From the NCBI GenBank assembly GCA_021731425.1, contig JAKFXJ010000362.1:1-9918 (forward strand): a DNA stretch of 9,918 nucleotides. The letters run 5' to 3'. How positions within the stretch are numbered: position 1 is the first letter of the stretch; every line of letters begins with the position of its first letter. The translations under genes were made by a program, and so were the position numbers. The DNA is from Limnohabitans sp. Its GTDB lineage: Bacteria > Pseudomonadota > Gammaproteobacteria > Burkholderiales > Burkholderiaceae_C. The notes under the pieces are model-generated. The model saw only the letters and a program-made list of their open reading frames with translations. It was not told the DNA's origin and searched no databases. Below are positions 1 to 6,434 of the stretch, piece after piece.

Positions 1-367
1 GACTTATGAATGCAATTTTTCAATGCGAAAAATATATCCATGATTCAAAAGAAATCCAAAATCAATGGTTTAACATTTTTTGCAATGTGGAAAATCAAAA
101 CAAGTGATGAAATGCCACATCCAAACGCATCACCAAACCAAAAACCGGAACTTGAAAGCGCCTCTCAGCACCTCGTATTCCCAAATGAGCCTCAAGAAAG
201 TTGGTAAGACCGAAAAAAAACCCAACAAAGAGGGTAAATCAGCAACAACACCTAGAGAAAAATGATTTTTCCACTTGGAAAGTGCCTCTTTCTCTATTAG
301 CATCCACCTAGCTGTAAACACATCGTTTCTCAGCGGCGAACCCACTTCCGACCAAAGGAATTTCATC
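1..367. other. AT-rich intergenic region upstream of the SWIB gene
   Basis: No convincing gene is seen in this stretch. The short open frames (for example 10-207 and 80-265 on the plus strand) have low-complexity, Lys/Asn/Gln-rich translations with no recognisable domain and no clear ribosome-binding site. The DNA is visibly more AT-rich than the rest of the window. The first 100 bases carry many short A and T tracts (around 16-20, 28-32, 47-50, 58-61, 76-81, 91-94, 97-100). It probably holds the promoter of the SWIB gene, but no -35/-10 pair stands out. TTGGAA at 275-280 is the best -35-like hexamer, without a good -10 at 16-18 bases. The 5' end may contain the tail of an upstream transcription unit outside the window. 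Confidence 0.6.
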
Positions 368-523
368 ATGGCAACTGCGAAAAAAACCCCGGCCAAAAAA
401 GCTGCAGCTCCCGCTAAAAAAGCAGCACCGGCAACCAAGGCTGCACCCGCCAAAAAAGCGGCTGCTCCTGCTAAGAAGGTGGCTGCCAAAGCACCCGCCA
501 AAAAGGCTGCTCCTGCTAAGAAG
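368..523 (+). repeat. Imperfect in-gene repeats encoding the PAKK tail
   Basis: The codons of the basic tail are internally repetitive at DNA level. The clearest pair is 443-478 and 491-523: both begin GCACCCGCCAAAAA and end GGCTGCTCCTGCTAAGAAG, and they differ by one extra Ala codon (three bases) in the first copy. The copies are 48 bases apart, a multiple of three, so expansion or contraction would keep the frame. Weaker copies lie upstream around 390-440. Confidence 0.75.
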
Positions 524-772
524 CGCACCCCCAACCCAGCCTTCATGAAGGCACTGACCCCCAGCGCAGCTCTTGCAGCCGTGGTGGGAGCCGCACCTCT
601 GCCACGCACTGAAGTGGTCAGCAAGATGTGGGTCTACATCAAGAAGCACAAACTGCAAGACAGCGTGAACCGTCGCGCCATCAACGCCGACGACAAGCTG
701 AAGGCTGTGTTTGGCAAGGCACAAGTCACCATGTTCGAAATGGCTGGCTTGATTGGTAAGCACCTGAAGTAA
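368..772 (+). CDS. SWIB/MDM2-domain protein with histone H1-like Lys/Ala/Pro tail
   Basis: A 134-residue protein with two parts. Residues 1-52 are a basic, disordered tail made almost only of Ala, Lys and Pro (16 Lys in 52), with PAKK repeated six times, like the C-terminal tails of histone H1 and bacterial H1-like nucleoid proteins. Residues about 55-134 are a SWIB/MDM2 fold: the segments LTPSAALAAVVG, LPRTEVVSKMWVYIKKHKLQD, INADDKLKAVFG and the C-terminal MFEMAGLIGKHLK match the family pattern. The start at 368 is chosen because AAAGGAA (354-360) sits seven bases upstream; a TTG at 275 in the same frame would only add non-conserved residues. The gene is monocistronic and ends at a strong terminator. 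By inference it is a small DNA-binding, nucleoid-associated protein. The function of such stand-alone bacterial SWIB proteins is poorly known, so the domain call is firm but the role is not. Confidence 0.9.
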   Translation: MATAKKTPAKKAAAPAKKAAPATKAAPAKKAAAPAKKVAAKAPAKKAAPAKKRTPNPAFMKALTPSAALAAVVGAAPLPRTEVVSKMWVYIKKHKLQDSVNRRAINADDKLKAVFGKAQVTMFEMAGLIGKHLK

Positions 773-799
773 TTCGGTCGCTCGGCCAAGTGCCTCAAC

Positions 800-827
800 A
801 AAAAAACCCGCCTCGGCGGGTTTTTTT
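800..827. terminator. Bidirectional intrinsic terminator between convergent genes
   Basis: The stem CCCGCC (807-812) pairs with GGCGGG (815-820). It is flanked by seven A on the left (800-806) and seven T on the right (821-827), so it reads as hairpin plus U tract on both strands. It lies 28 bases past the SWIB stop. On the other strand it lies about 70-100 bases past the stop of the thiamine-diphosphate enzyme gene, so it can end both convergent transcripts. Confidence 0.93.
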
Positions 828-829
828 AT

Positions 830-891
830 GGGCCTCAGCAAGGTCGAAGTGGACCTGACATCCAGGCGTCTGAGGCCCGGCGCAAACCGGG
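830..891. repeat. Nested and overlapping inverted repeats
   Basis: Three inverted repeats fall in 62 bases. The outer arms GGGCCTCAG (830-838) and CTGAGGCCC (870-878) are a perfect 9-bp pair. Inside them AGGTC (841-845) pairs with GACCT (852-856) around a six-base loop. A third hairpin, CCCGG (876-880) with CCGGG (887-891), uses some of the same bases as the outer right arm, so the two are mutually exclusive. The element lies in the 3' untranslated region of the minus-strand gene, just before the shared terminator. None of the three has its own U tract. Its role is unknown; it could stabilise the mRNA 3' end. Confidence 0.6.
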
Positions 892-896
892 TTCAA

Positions 897-2597
897 TCAA
901 TGGTCATCTTGCCTGGCCAAAGCGGCCTGGGTAATGGCGCTCAGGGTGCCGCGTGTGGTGATCACCTCAGGGTCCAACATGACCTCAATCAGCGTGCCTT
1001 GGGGACGCGCCAGCGCCTCCAACAGGGCCGGCTCAAAGGCTTGGGTCTGATCAATGCGCACCCCCACATACCCATAAGCCGACGCCAAAGCGGCAAAGTC
1101 GGGGTTTTGCAGCTTAGAGCCCGCCACATGGTCAGGGTATTCGCGCTCTTGGTGCATGCGGATGGTGCCGTACATGCCGTTGTTCAGCAAAACAATGATG
1201 CTTTTGCCACCGTGTTGCACTGCTGTAGCCAGTTCCTGACCGTTCATCAAAAAGTCGCCATCACCCGCCATGGTGAAGGCCACTCGGCCCGTCAACAAAT
1301 TGGCCGCAATACCGGCTGGCACGCCATAACCCATGGCACCCACGGTGGGGGCCAATTGGGTTTTGTGGCCTTTGACCAGTCCGTGGTGCTTGTAAAAACG
1401 GTGCATCCAGCTGGCGAAGTTACCCGCGCCATTGGTCAACACGGCGTCTGCAGGCAAATGCTTTTGCAGCGTGGCCACAATGGCAGGCATGTCGATGTCA
1501 CCGGGCAAGGTCTGGGGTTTGAGGTTGTTCAGGTAGTCGGTGTGAGCGGCTTGTGTCCACTCGGCCCAAGGCAGTTCGGTGGGCGCACTCAAAACCTCCA
1601 GGCTACGGGCTGCCGCATTCATGGTGGCGTGGATGGCCAAATCGGCTTGGTAAACACGGTTGAGCTCTTCGGCACTGGCATGGATGTGCACCAACTTTTG
1701 GTGGGTTTTAGGCGCTTGCAGCAAGGTGTAGCCCCCGGTGGTCATTTCACCCAATCGTGGGCCGATGGCCACGATCAGGTCGGCATCGCGCACGCGCTGG
1801 GCCAATGCGGGGCCAATGCCAATGCCCACGTCTCCGGCGTACAAGGGGTGGTGGTTGTCAAAGGTGTCTTGAAATCGGAACGCATTGGTGACTGGCAGCT
1901 GCCAATTTTCGGCAAAACGTTGCAAGGCTTGCGCTGCTTGTGGTGTCCAGCCTCCCCCGCCTGCAATCACCATTGGCTTTTGAGCGGCCAACAGCATGTC
2001 GCGCAGGGTACGCAAGGAACCAGGATCACTCCAGGCCTGAACGGCTTCCACACGCCCCAGGGCTTGGGCCTTGACGGAGCGGGTCAGCATGTCTTCGGGC
2101 AACACCAACGCCACAGGGCCAGGGCGTCCGTTCATCGCAGTGGCAAAAGCGCGGGCCACATATTCGGGCAATCGCTCCGGATCGTCCACCCGCTCCACGC
2201 GTTTGGCCATGCCTTTGGTGGAGGGGCCAAAGAAATGGGTGTAGTCCATTTCCTGAAAGGCCTCGCGGTCGCGGGTGTCGCTGGCCACATCGCCAACAAA
2301 CAAAATCATGGGCGTGGAGTCTTGGAAAGCGGTGTGCACGCCGATCGACGCATTCGTGGCCCCCGGGCCACGCGTGACAAAGCAGATACCAGGGCGGCCG
2401 GTCAGTTTGCCTTGGGCCTCGGCCATAAAGGCCGCCCCACCCTCTTGGCGGCAAGTCACAAAGGTGAGTTGATCGCGGTACAGGTGAAAGCCGTCGAGCA
2501 CCGCCAGATAACTTTCACCGGGTACCCCGAAAGCATGGGTAACGCCTTGGGCCAAGAGGCATTCAACAAGCAGGTGGCCAGCAATTTTTGAAGTCAT
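897..2597 (-). CDS. Thiamine diphosphate-dependent enzyme, acetolactate synthase-like
   Basis: A 566-residue protein of the acetolactate synthase / pyruvate oxidase superfamily, with the usual three-domain length. The N-terminal pyrimidine-binding domain has the cofactor-activating glutamate in CRQEGGAAFMAE (E52), followed by TRGPGATNA (75-83). The central domain runs from about 185 to 340. The C-terminal pyrophosphate-binding domain has GDG (445-447) and NN (472-473), the Mg/ThDP motif. The stretch after NN is GMYGTIRMHQE, not the GMVxQWQ of anabolic acetolactate synthase, and no small regulatory subunit gene lies nearby, so it is unlikely to be IlvB/IlvI. It probably decarboxylates a 2-oxo acid or ligates two such units, but the substrate cannot be read from the sequence. 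The ATG at 2597 fits the family N-terminus. Its ribosome-binding site is weak: AGGG lies only one base upstream of the start. clpB lies 71 bases upstream on the same strand. Confidence 0.88.
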   Translation of the reverse strand: MTSKIAGHLLVECLLAQGVTHAFGVPGESYLAVLDGFHLYRDQLTFVTCRQEGGAAFMAEAQGKLTGRPGICFVTRGPGATNASIGVHTAFQDSTPMILFVGDVASDTRDREAFQEMDYTHFFGPSTKGMAKRVERVDDPERLPEYVARAFATAMNGRPGPVALVLPEDMLTRSVKAQALGRVEAVQAWSDPGSLRTLRDMLLAAQKPMVIAGGGGWTPQAAQALQRFAENWQLPVTNAFRFQDTFDNHHPLYAGDVGIGIGPALAQRVRDADLIVAIGPRLGEMTTGGYTLLQAPKTHQKLVHIHASAEELNRVYQADLAIHATMNAAARSLEVLSAPTELPWAEWTQAAHTDYLNNLKPQTLPGDIDMPAIVATLQKHLPADAVLTNGAGNFASWMHRFYKHHGLVKGHKTQLAPTVGAMGYGVPAGIAANLLTGRVAFTMAGDGDFLMNGQELATAVQHGGKSIIVLLNNGMYGTIRMHQEREYPDHVAGSKLQNPDFAALASAYGYVGVRIDQTQAFEPALLEALARPQGTLIEVMLDPEVITTRGTLSAITQAALARQDDH

Positions 2598-2633
2598 GCC
2601 CTATTGTGCCCAAGGCCACAAAAGCCATCTGTC

Positions 2634-2664
2634 ACAGCCGTGCAAGCGGGGCTTGCACGGCTGT
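2634..2664. repeat. Perfect 14-bp hairpin between clpB and the ThDP enzyme gene
   Basis: ACAGCCGTGCAAGC (2634-2647) and GCTTGCACGGCTGT (2651-2664) are exact reverse complements around a GGG loop. The hairpin starts four bases after the clpB stop and lies 36 bases before the next start codon. In the minus-strand direction it is not followed by a T run (the next bases are GACAGATGGC, then TTTT ten bases on), so it is not a classical intrinsic terminator. It may weaken read-through or protect the clpB mRNA end. Confidence 0.75.
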
Positions 2665-2668
2665 AGGG

Positions 2669-5274
2669 TCAGGCCGCGTGCTCGACCACTTGATAATCGA
2701 ACTGCCCCGGGGCACGAACCGGGTCGACCGAGACCTCGATGGTGCACTTGGGCGGAAAACGCCCTTCCAGCAACAGTTTGGACAGCGGGTTTTCCAGACG
2801 CTGCTGGATCGCCCTTTTCAGTGGCCTTGCGCCAAACACCGGGTCAAAACCCACCTTGGCCAATTCGGACAAGGCCGCTGGACTGACCTTCAACGTCAGG
2901 TCCATCCGGGCCAAGCGGGTTTGCAAAACCTGCAACTGGATCTCGGCAATCGAGGCGATGTGCTGGGCATCGAGGCCATGGAAGACCACCGTCTCGTCGA
3001 TGCGGTTCAAGAACTCGGGGCGGAAGTGGGTCTTGAGTTCGTCCCAAACCGCGTCCTTGATGTCTTCGGTGGGCTGCCCCACCATGGACTGGATCAGGTG
3101 CGAGCCCAAGTTGGAAGTCATGACGATGACGGTGTTCTTGAAGTCCACGGTGCGCCCCTGCCCATCGGTCAAGCGGCCATCGTCGAGCACCTGCAGCAAG
3201 ATGTTGAAGACATCGGGATGCGCTTTTTCCACCTCGTCGAGCAACAACACGCTGTAGGGCTTGCGACGCACGGCCTCGGTCAGGTAACCGCCCTCCTCGT
3301 AACCCACATAGCCCGGCGGCGCACCGATCAGGCGGGCCACCGAGTGCTTTTCCATGAACTCGCTCATGTCCATGCGGATCAGGTGGTCTTCGCTGTCAAA
3401 CAAAAAGCCCGCCAAGGCCTTGCACAGCTCGGTCTTGCCCACGCCCGTGGGGCCCAAGAAGAGGAACGAGCCCGTCGGGCGGTTCGGATCGGACAGGCCC
3501 GAGCGCGAGCGCCGGATGGCATTGGCCACCGCCGCAATGGCTTCGTCTTGGCCCACCACGCGCTGGTGCAGTTTGTCCTCCATCTGCAGCAGCTTGTCGC
3601 GCTCGCCCTGCATCATCTTGGACACCGGAATCCCGGTGGCGCGAGAAACCACCTCGGCAATCTCTTCGGCACCTACTTGTGTGCGCAGCAAGCGGTGCAC
3701 CGGTTTTTCGCCGGGCGCAGCTTCCTTGGCCTGCACCTCCTTGAGGGTTTTTTCGAGTGCAGGCAGCTTGCCGTACTGCAACTCGGCCACCTTGTTGAAA
3801 TCGCCCTTGCGGGTCAACTCTTCAATCTGCTGCTTGAGCTGGTCGATCTGTTCGCGCACTTGCTGGCCGCCCTGGGCTTGGGACTTCTCTGCACGCCATA
3901 TTTCTTCCAGATCAGCCGCTTCTTTTTTCAATTTGTCGATCTCTTCCTCGATCAAGGCAAAGCGTTTTTGCGAGGCTTCATCGCTCTCTTTGCGAACCGC
4001 TTCGCGCTCAATCTGCAGCTGGATCAAACGGCGGTCGAGCTTGTCCATCACCTCGGGTTTGGAGTCGATCTCGATCTTGATCTTGGCCGCCGCCTCGTCG
4101 ATGAGGTCAATGGCCTTGTCGGGCAGGAAACGGTCGGTGATGTAGCGGTGGCTGAGCTCGGCCGCGGCCACGATGGCCGGGTCGGTGATGTCCACGCCGT
4201 GGTGAATTTCGTACTTTTCTTGCAAGCCGCGCAAGATGGCAATGGTGGCCTCCACCGTGGGCTCGTTGACCAGAATTTTCTGGAAACGCCGCTCAAGGGC
4301 CGCGTCTTTTTCAATGAATTTGCGGTATTCGTCTAGTGTGGTTGCGCCCACACAATGCAGCTCACCCCGGGCCAGTGCGGGCTTGAGCATGTTGCCTGCG
4401 TCCATCGCACCTTCGGCCTTGCCCGCGCCCACCATGGTGTGCAGCTCGTCGATGAACACAATGGTCTGGCCTTCGTCCTTGGCCAATTCGCTGAGCACGG
4501 TTTTCAGGCGCTCTTCAAACTCGCCACGGAACTTGGCCCCTGCGAGCAAAGCGGCCATGTCGAGCGAAAGCACCCGCTTGCCCTTGAGCGAATCGGGCAC
4601 TTCACCAGCCACGATGCGCTGGGCCAGGCCCTCGACGATCGCAGTCTTGCCCACGCCGGGCTCGCCGATCAAGACCGGGTTGTTTTTGGTGCGGCGCTGC
4701 AACACCTGGATCGCGCGGCGAATCTCGTCGTCGCGGCCAATCACTGGGTCAAGCTTGCCAATGCGGGCACGCTCGGTCAGGTCGATGCAATACTTTTTGA
4801 GCGCCTCTCGCTGGCCTTCGGCATCTGCACTGCCCACACTTTGGCCGCCACGCACCGCAGCGATGGCGGTCTCCAGGTTTTTGCGGTTCAACCCATGCTC
4901 TTTGGCGATGCGCCCCGCCTCGGACTTGCTCTCGGTCAAAGCCAACAAAAACAATTCGCCGGCGATGAAGGCGTCGCCGCGTTTGATAGCCTCTTTTTCT
5001 GCCGCCTGCAAAAGCTTGACCAAGTCCGGCCCCACCGAGACTTGGTCTTGTCCGGTGACCTGAGGCAAGCGCGAGACGGCCGCTTCGGCCGCCAGCAGCA
5101 AAGCAGGCACCTGAACACCCGCACGCAACAAAATGGCTTTGGGCCGTCGTCTTGCTTGAGCATGGTGACCAGCAGGTGCTGGGGTTCGATGTAGGCGTGG
5201 TCTTTGCCGAGGGCCAGCGACTGGGCGTCCGACAAGGCTTCCTGAAATTTCGTGGTGAGTTTGTCAATTCGCAT
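2669..5274 (-). CDS. clpB: ClpB disaggregase, reading frame broken near codon 46
   Basis: ClpB is the hexameric cytosolic AAA+ chaperone that, with DnaK, extracts proteins from aggregates. The start at 5274 gives the family N-terminus [14 protein letters not shown] and has GGAG (5283-5286) eight bases upstream. The first 45 codons (to 5140) are in one frame and the rest, from 5140 down, in the -1 frame. Joined, they give 868 residues, normal for ClpB. In joined numbering: Clp N-domain about 1-145; first ATPase with GEPGVGKT (204-211) and VFIDEL (273-278); coiled-coil M-domain about 410-525; second ATPase with GPTGVGKT (608-615) and LLLDEV; pore loop GYVG with Y656; sensor and arginine region NRIDE near 758. 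The first pore loop has KFRGEF, with Phe where E. coli has Tyr. All catalytic motifs are intact, so the only defect is the frame change at 5137-5143. If nothing bridges it, translation makes a 104-residue fragment ending at 4936. A sequence error, a true mutation or -1 frameshifting could explain it. Confidence 0.93.
5137..5143 (-). other. Slippery-type heptamer C CCA AAG at the clpB frame switch
   Basis: Read on the minus strand in the frame of the clpB start, the sequence is GGC CCA AAG CCA. C CCA AAG has the X XXY YYZ form of a -1 slippery site. A -1 slip gives CCC AAA then GCC ATT TTG TTG CGT, producing [13 protein letters not shown], which is what ClpB homologues have here. No strong stem is seen at the usual 5-9 base distance downstream; the nearest neat hairpin (CGGCC GAAGC GGCCG) is roughly 45 bases on. 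A missing A or G in this run would look identical. Confidence 0.5.
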
Positions 5275-5316
5275 GTGTAGATCTCCAATGCTTGGCAACT
5301 TGTGCTGAAAGTGTCA

Positions 5317-5326
5317 TTTTCAAGGG
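5317..5326 (-). promoter_or_regulatory. Sigma32-like -35 element upstream of clpB
   Basis: On the minus strand the sequence CCCTTGAAAA (5326 to 5317) matches the heat-shock sigma factor -35 core (CCCTTGAA). It lies 42-52 bases before the clpB start, leaving room for a -10 box around 5297-5305 and a leader of about 20 bases. The -10 region (around GCACAAGTTG) does not resemble the E. coli CCCCAT-type box, so the match is half a promoter. Heat-shock control is known for clpB in proteobacteria. Confidence 0.5.
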
Positions 5327-5328
5327 CC

Positions 5329-5355
5329 TTGCCGCTACCCCCTATTGCCTAAAAT
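5329..5355 (+). promoter_or_regulatory. Possible promoter of the 5362 gene, close to its start
   Basis: TAAAAT (5350-5355) matches the -10 consensus at five of six bases. TTGCCG (5329-5334) is a weak -35 with a short 15-base spacer. Transcription would begin at about 5361-5363, on or next to the ATG at 5362. No Shine-Dalgarno sequence lies between, so the message may be leaderless. Confidence 0.35.
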
Positions 5356-5361
5356 CAAGAG

Positions 5362-5913
5362 ATGAACATTCATCAACTGTCGGTGCACCACGATGAGCGT
5401 CAAGACCGCTTGTTGCTGCGCCTGAATACGAAGGACCAGCAGGAGTTTCGTTTTTGGCTGACCCGGCGCATGACGCTGCGCTTGATGCCTGCCATTCAAC
5501 AATCGACCGTGCGCTTGGAAGCGGCGCAGCCTGGCGTGGCGGCGACCGATGCACCCGCGCAGCAGTTGCTGACAGAGCTCAAGCGCGACGCCTTCTTGCA
5601 ACAGGCCGACTTTGCCACCCCTTTTGACAACCATGCCACGCAGTGGCCGCTGGGGGTTGAACCCCTGCTCATCACCGACGCCCATTTGACCATCAAGCCA
5701 GGTGGTACTTTGGAGGTGGCTTTTGAGGACAAATCCGATGCGGCCCAAGTTAAATCGTGCCAGCTGCACTTGCAAGTCAGCTTGGTGCACGGCATGGTGC
5801 ATCTGATTCGCCAAGCCAGCGATAAAGCGGAATGGGGTCTGTTGGGGATACCCGCCATCGCAACAGAGGCCAGCACGGCGGTGATATCGGAGCCGCCTCG
5901 CTACGCACACTGA
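5362..5913 (+). CDS. Uncharacterised 183-residue protein
   Basis: I do not recognise the family. The protein has no signal peptide, membrane segment or obvious cofactor motif, so it is probably cytosolic. The N-terminal part (DRLLLRLNTKDQQEFRFWLTRRMTLRL, about 15-41 with the middle polar) and the later segments ITDAHLTI, TLEVAFED and CQLHLQVSLVHGMVHLIR suggest alternating strands. A Gln/Ala-rich stretch lies between about 45 and 82. It contains only one Cys. The ATG at 5362 is the first in frame after the -10-like TAAAAT; no clear ribosome-binding site precedes it, only AAGAG directly before the ATG. It is divergent from clpB (87 bases apart) and convergent with moaE (28 bases apart), so it is its own transcription unit. 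The even composition and the neat fit between flanking genes support a real gene, but its function is unknown. Confidence 0.75.
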   Translation: MNIHQLSVHHDERQDRLLLRLNTKDQQEFRFWLTRRMTLRLMPAIQQSTVRLEAAQPGVAATDAPAQQLLTELKRDAFLQQADFATPFDNHATQWPLGVEPLLITDAHLTIKPGGTLEVAFEDKSDAAQVKSCQLHLQVSLVHGMVHLIRQASDKAEWGLLGIPAIATEASTAVISEPPRYAH

Positions 5914-5941
5914 TGCACGGAGATTGGGCGATAAGCTGTTG

Positions 5942-6430
5942 TCAGGCGTTGTGGGCCTGGATACCCCAACGGGCCAAAGCCACATCATCGGAAACACGCG
6001 CATCCACCCATTGCGCACCTTCAGGGGTTTGTTCTTTCTTCCAGAACGGTGCCTGCGTCTTGAGGTAATCCATTAAAAATTCGCAGGCCTTGAAGCTCTC
6101 GCCCCGGTGCGCCGAGGTGACGGCCACCAGCACGATCTGGTCTGCAGGCAGCAAACGTCCCACGCGGTGCACCACACGCGCCGCATAAAAATCAAAGCGC
6201 TGATGCGCTTCATTGATCATGGCTTCGATCGATTTTTCGGTCATGCCTGGGTAGTGCTCCAGCTCCATGGCCTGCACTTCATCACTCGCCTGACCGGTCA
6301 GCGCCCGGGTGTCACGCACGGTGCCCACAAAGCTGCACACGGCCCCAACCCGCAAGTCCTGGCCCTGCAGGGCGGCCAACTCGGTGGACACGTCAAAGTC
6401 ATTCGTCTGGATGCTGACTCGGGGTGTCAT
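5942..6430 (-). CDS. moaE: Molybdopterin synthase catalytic subunit MoaE
   Basis: MoaE, with thiocarboxylated MoaD, adds the two dithiolene sulfurs to cyclic pyranopterin monophosphate to make molybdopterin in the cytosol. The 162-residue length is slightly above the E. coli 150. Seen in the sequence: the GAVCSFVGTVRD motif (29-40), MELEHYPGM (55-63), the conserved TSAHRGESFKAC (105-116) and the lysine-rich active-site segment MDYLKTQAPFWKKE (120-133), where K124 and K131 are expected catalytic or substrate-binding residues. It starts four bases after the moaD stop, with GGAGG (6439-6443) eight bases upstream of the ATG. It is the last gene of the hom-thrC-moeA-moaD-moaE cluster. No terminator hairpin is seen in the 28 bases before the convergent gene. 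Confidence 0.97.
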   Translation of the reverse strand: MTPRVSIQTNDFDVSTELAALQGQDLRVGAVCSFVGTVRDTRALTGQASDEVQAMELEHYPGMTEKSIEAMINEAHQRFDFYAARVVHRVGRLLPADQIVLVAVTSAHRGESFKACEFLMDYLKTQAPFWKKEQTPEGAQWVDARVSDDVALARWGIQAHNA

Positions 6431-6434
6431 TGTG

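Noticed and set aside
213..235. Possible minus-strand terminator (ACCC, loop, GGGT, then eight T)
   Set aside because: The stem is only four base pairs and no minus-strand gene lies just upstream of it.
828..2591. Long plus-strand open frame of 587 codons
   Set aside because: It lies entirely opposite the ThDP enzyme gene, its translation is His/Gln/Gly-rich with no domain, and it mirrors codon bias of the real gene.
2598..2633. Independent promoter for the ThDP enzyme gene
   Set aside because: GTGACA and CACAAT resemble -35 and -10 hexamers but are 21 bases apart, too far for a normal promoter.
2588..4336. Long plus-strand open frame of 582 codons
   Set aside because: It is antisense to clpB. 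The translation shows no family motif and the opposite strand has unmistakable AAA+ motifs.
4936..5131. Reading clpB as two separate genes, with a TTG start at 5131 for the large part
   Set aside because: TTG at 5131 has no good ribosome-binding site and would remove conserved N-domain residues that are present intact in the neighbouring frame.
5335..6018. Minus-strand open frame opposite the 5362 gene
   Set aside because: It overlaps the moaE 3' end, has no ribosome-binding site or domain, and its plus-strand partner has the better start context.
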